Positions 7,136 to 7,696 of a stretch of DNA of 7,696 nt are shown piece by piece. The position numbers and the translations under genes are program-made. Origin of the DNA: an uncultured Bacteroidota bacterium (GTDB lineage Bacteria > Bacteroidota > Bacteroidia > Chitinophagales > Chitinophagaceae); assembly GCA_946479535.1 (NCBI GenBank), contig CAMLGP010000116.1, positions 1 through 7,696 on the forward strand. The letters run 5' to 3'. Below the pieces are notes generated by a model. The model ran no database searches and had not been told where the DNA came from. It saw only the letters and a program-made list of their open reading frames with translations. The first letter of the stretch is position 1. Each line of letters opens with the position of its first letter.

Positions 7136-7165
7136 TTGTATTTTATGCTTTGTTTACGAATTTTG
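7136..7165 (+). promoter_or_regulatory. Candidate promoter for ybeY
   Basis: TTG at 7136-7138 and GAATTTTG at 7158-7165 are 19 nt apart, which fits the Bacteroidota -33/-7 arrangement with one mismatch (G for the first T of TAnnTTTG). A start about 7 nt downstream would nearly coincide with the ATG at 7171, giving a leaderless or nearly leaderless transcript. It lies back to back with the feoA promoter in a 64-nt gap. Confidence 0.3.
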
Positions 7166-7170
7166 AAAAT

Positions 7171-7608
7171 ATGCCATCAGCAACAAAATCAGTCATTTAT
7201 TTCTTCTTTGAAACCCGGGTAACGTTGAGTGACAGGACTGGGGTAAAGAAGCTGGTTTCTTCAGTTTTCAGAAAAGAAGGAATAAAACTGGGGAGCCTCA
7301 ATTATATCTTTTGTACCGATAAGCGCCTCTTGAAGATCAACCAGGATTTCCTGAAACATGATTATTATACAGATATCATCACATTTGAATTAAGTCCTAA
7401 GGGCCAGCCGATTGAAGGGGAAATTTATATCAGTGTTGACCGGGTAAGAGAAAATGCGGTCTCCCAGGGTACCTCCTTCAAACAGGAGCTTCTTCGGGTA
7501 ATCCTCCATGGCGCCCTCCATTTATGTGGCTATAAAGACAAAACAGCCTCCCAGGTGAAGCAAATCCGCCAAAAAGAAGAGCATTACCTGTCCACCCTGA
7601 ATAAATAA
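7171..7608 (+). CDS. ybeY: Endoribonuclease YbeY / rRNA maturation factor
   Basis: YbeY is a metal-dependent endoribonuclease linked to 16S rRNA 3'-end maturation and ribosome quality control. The ATG at 7171 gives 145 residues, the normal family length. The frame is open further upstream to 7057, but that would overlap feoA on the other strand and add 38 residues with no family resemblance. Family features include NQDFLKHDYYTDIITFEL (57-74), GEIYIS (83-88), and the metal motif HGALHLCGYKDK (113-124) near the C-terminus. Canonical YbeY has three His in the pattern HxxxHxxxxxH; here His113 and His117 are present and the third position is Asp123. The Arg important in E. coli YbeY (YRxKD region) aligns with Leu61. 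Both changes sit in an otherwise well-conserved protein, so I read them as a lineage variant and not decay. The gene diverges from feoA and is followed 11 nt later by the CPCC gene, probably in the same transcript. Confidence 0.93.
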   Translation: MPSATKSVIYFFFETRVTLSDRTGVKKLVSSVFRKEGIKLGSLNYIFCTDKRLLKINQDFLKHDYYTDIITFELSPKGQPIEGEIYISVDRVRENAVSQGTSFKQELLRVILHGALHLCGYKDKTASQVKQIRQKEEHYLSTLNK

Positions 7609-7619
7609 TGCGATTGTAA

Positions 7620-7696
7620 ATGAAGATTCCAGAGGAATACCTAAACAAGAACTATTCTAATGAACGGTTCACATGCCCTTGTTGCGACTATGTTTC
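7620..7696 (+). CDS. Small cysteine-rich CPCC-motif protein (5' end only)
   Basis: An ATG at 7620, 11 nt after the ybeY stop, opens a frame that runs to the right edge, giving 25 complete residues: MKIPEEYLNKNYSNER, then FTCPCCDYVS-like sequence with Cys19, Cys21 and Cys22. The FTCPCCxY pattern resembles the start of the cysteine-rich CPCC domain (a small, probably metal-binding domain of unknown function, usually with CPCCGY). Here Asp replaces the Gly. An ATG at 7609 stops after three codons, so 7620 is the best start. Only the N-terminus is visible, so family and length are provisional. Confidence 0.5.
   Translation, partial: MKIPEEYLNKNYSNERFTCPCCDYV

Noticed and set aside
7057..7170. 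N-terminal extension of ybeY from the ATG at 7057
   Set aside because: It would overlap the feoA coding sequence and promoter and adds residues unlike YbeY; the ATG at 7171 gives the normal length.
1..7696. A novel defence, secretion or biosynthetic system spanning the window
   Set aside because: The full-length genes and the partial peptidase all belong to known families, strands alternate, and there are no mobile-element or defence hallmarks; the neighbours do not form a coherent operon beyond feoA-nadD and possibly ybeY-CPCC.

Overview
The window looks like a chromosomal, housekeeping-type stretch from a member of the Bacteroidota, possibly a Chitinophagaceae-like soil or freshwater organism (the family is a guess). 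Evidence: exact matches to the Bacteroidota -7 promoter box TAnnTTTG lie just upstream of three genes; most starts lack a Shine-Dalgarno sequence; the DNA is moderately AT-rich; and NadD (GSFNP) and YbeY (HGALHLCGYKD) carry sequence flavours I associate with this phylum. I see no insertion sequence, phage gene, CRISPR array, tRNA or rRNA.

Layout, left to right: (1) 1-1240 minus, a secreted M28-family zinc aminopeptidase with a PA domain, cut by the left edge. (2) 1241-1497, a divergent intergenic region with opposed promoters and a long imperfect inverted repeat. (3) 1498-3612 plus, FeoB, the GTPase-coupled ferrous iron transporter, starting at TTG. (4) 3616-4899 minus, a secreted M20D-type amidohydrolase, converging on feoB with a 3-nt gap. 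(5) 5009-6283 plus, a two-domain ChrA-family transporter. (6) 6288-6860 minus, NadD, converging on chrA with a 4-nt gap. (7) 6876-7106 minus, FeoA, which lies 15 nt upstream of nadD in an apparent feoA-nadD operon. (8) 7171-7608 plus, YbeY, transcribed divergently from feoA across 64 nt. (9) 7620-7696 plus, the start of a small CPCC cysteine-motif protein, cut by the right edge.

The genes do not form one obvious system. The clearest functional link is between FeoB and FeoA, which normally sit side by side but are here about 3.3 kb apart on opposite strands. NadD (NAD biosynthesis) and YbeY (rRNA maturation) are core genes; the M28 and M20 enzymes are exported hydrolases, probably for peptide or acyl-amino-acid use; the ChrA-family protein is an anion transporter whose substrate cannot be fixed from sequence. 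The points most worth a second look are the divergent third metal ligand in YbeY, a Thr in place of Asn in the FeoB G4 motif, the split feo locus, and the inverted repeat upstream of feoB. I did not find convincing evidence of an undescribed multi-gene system.
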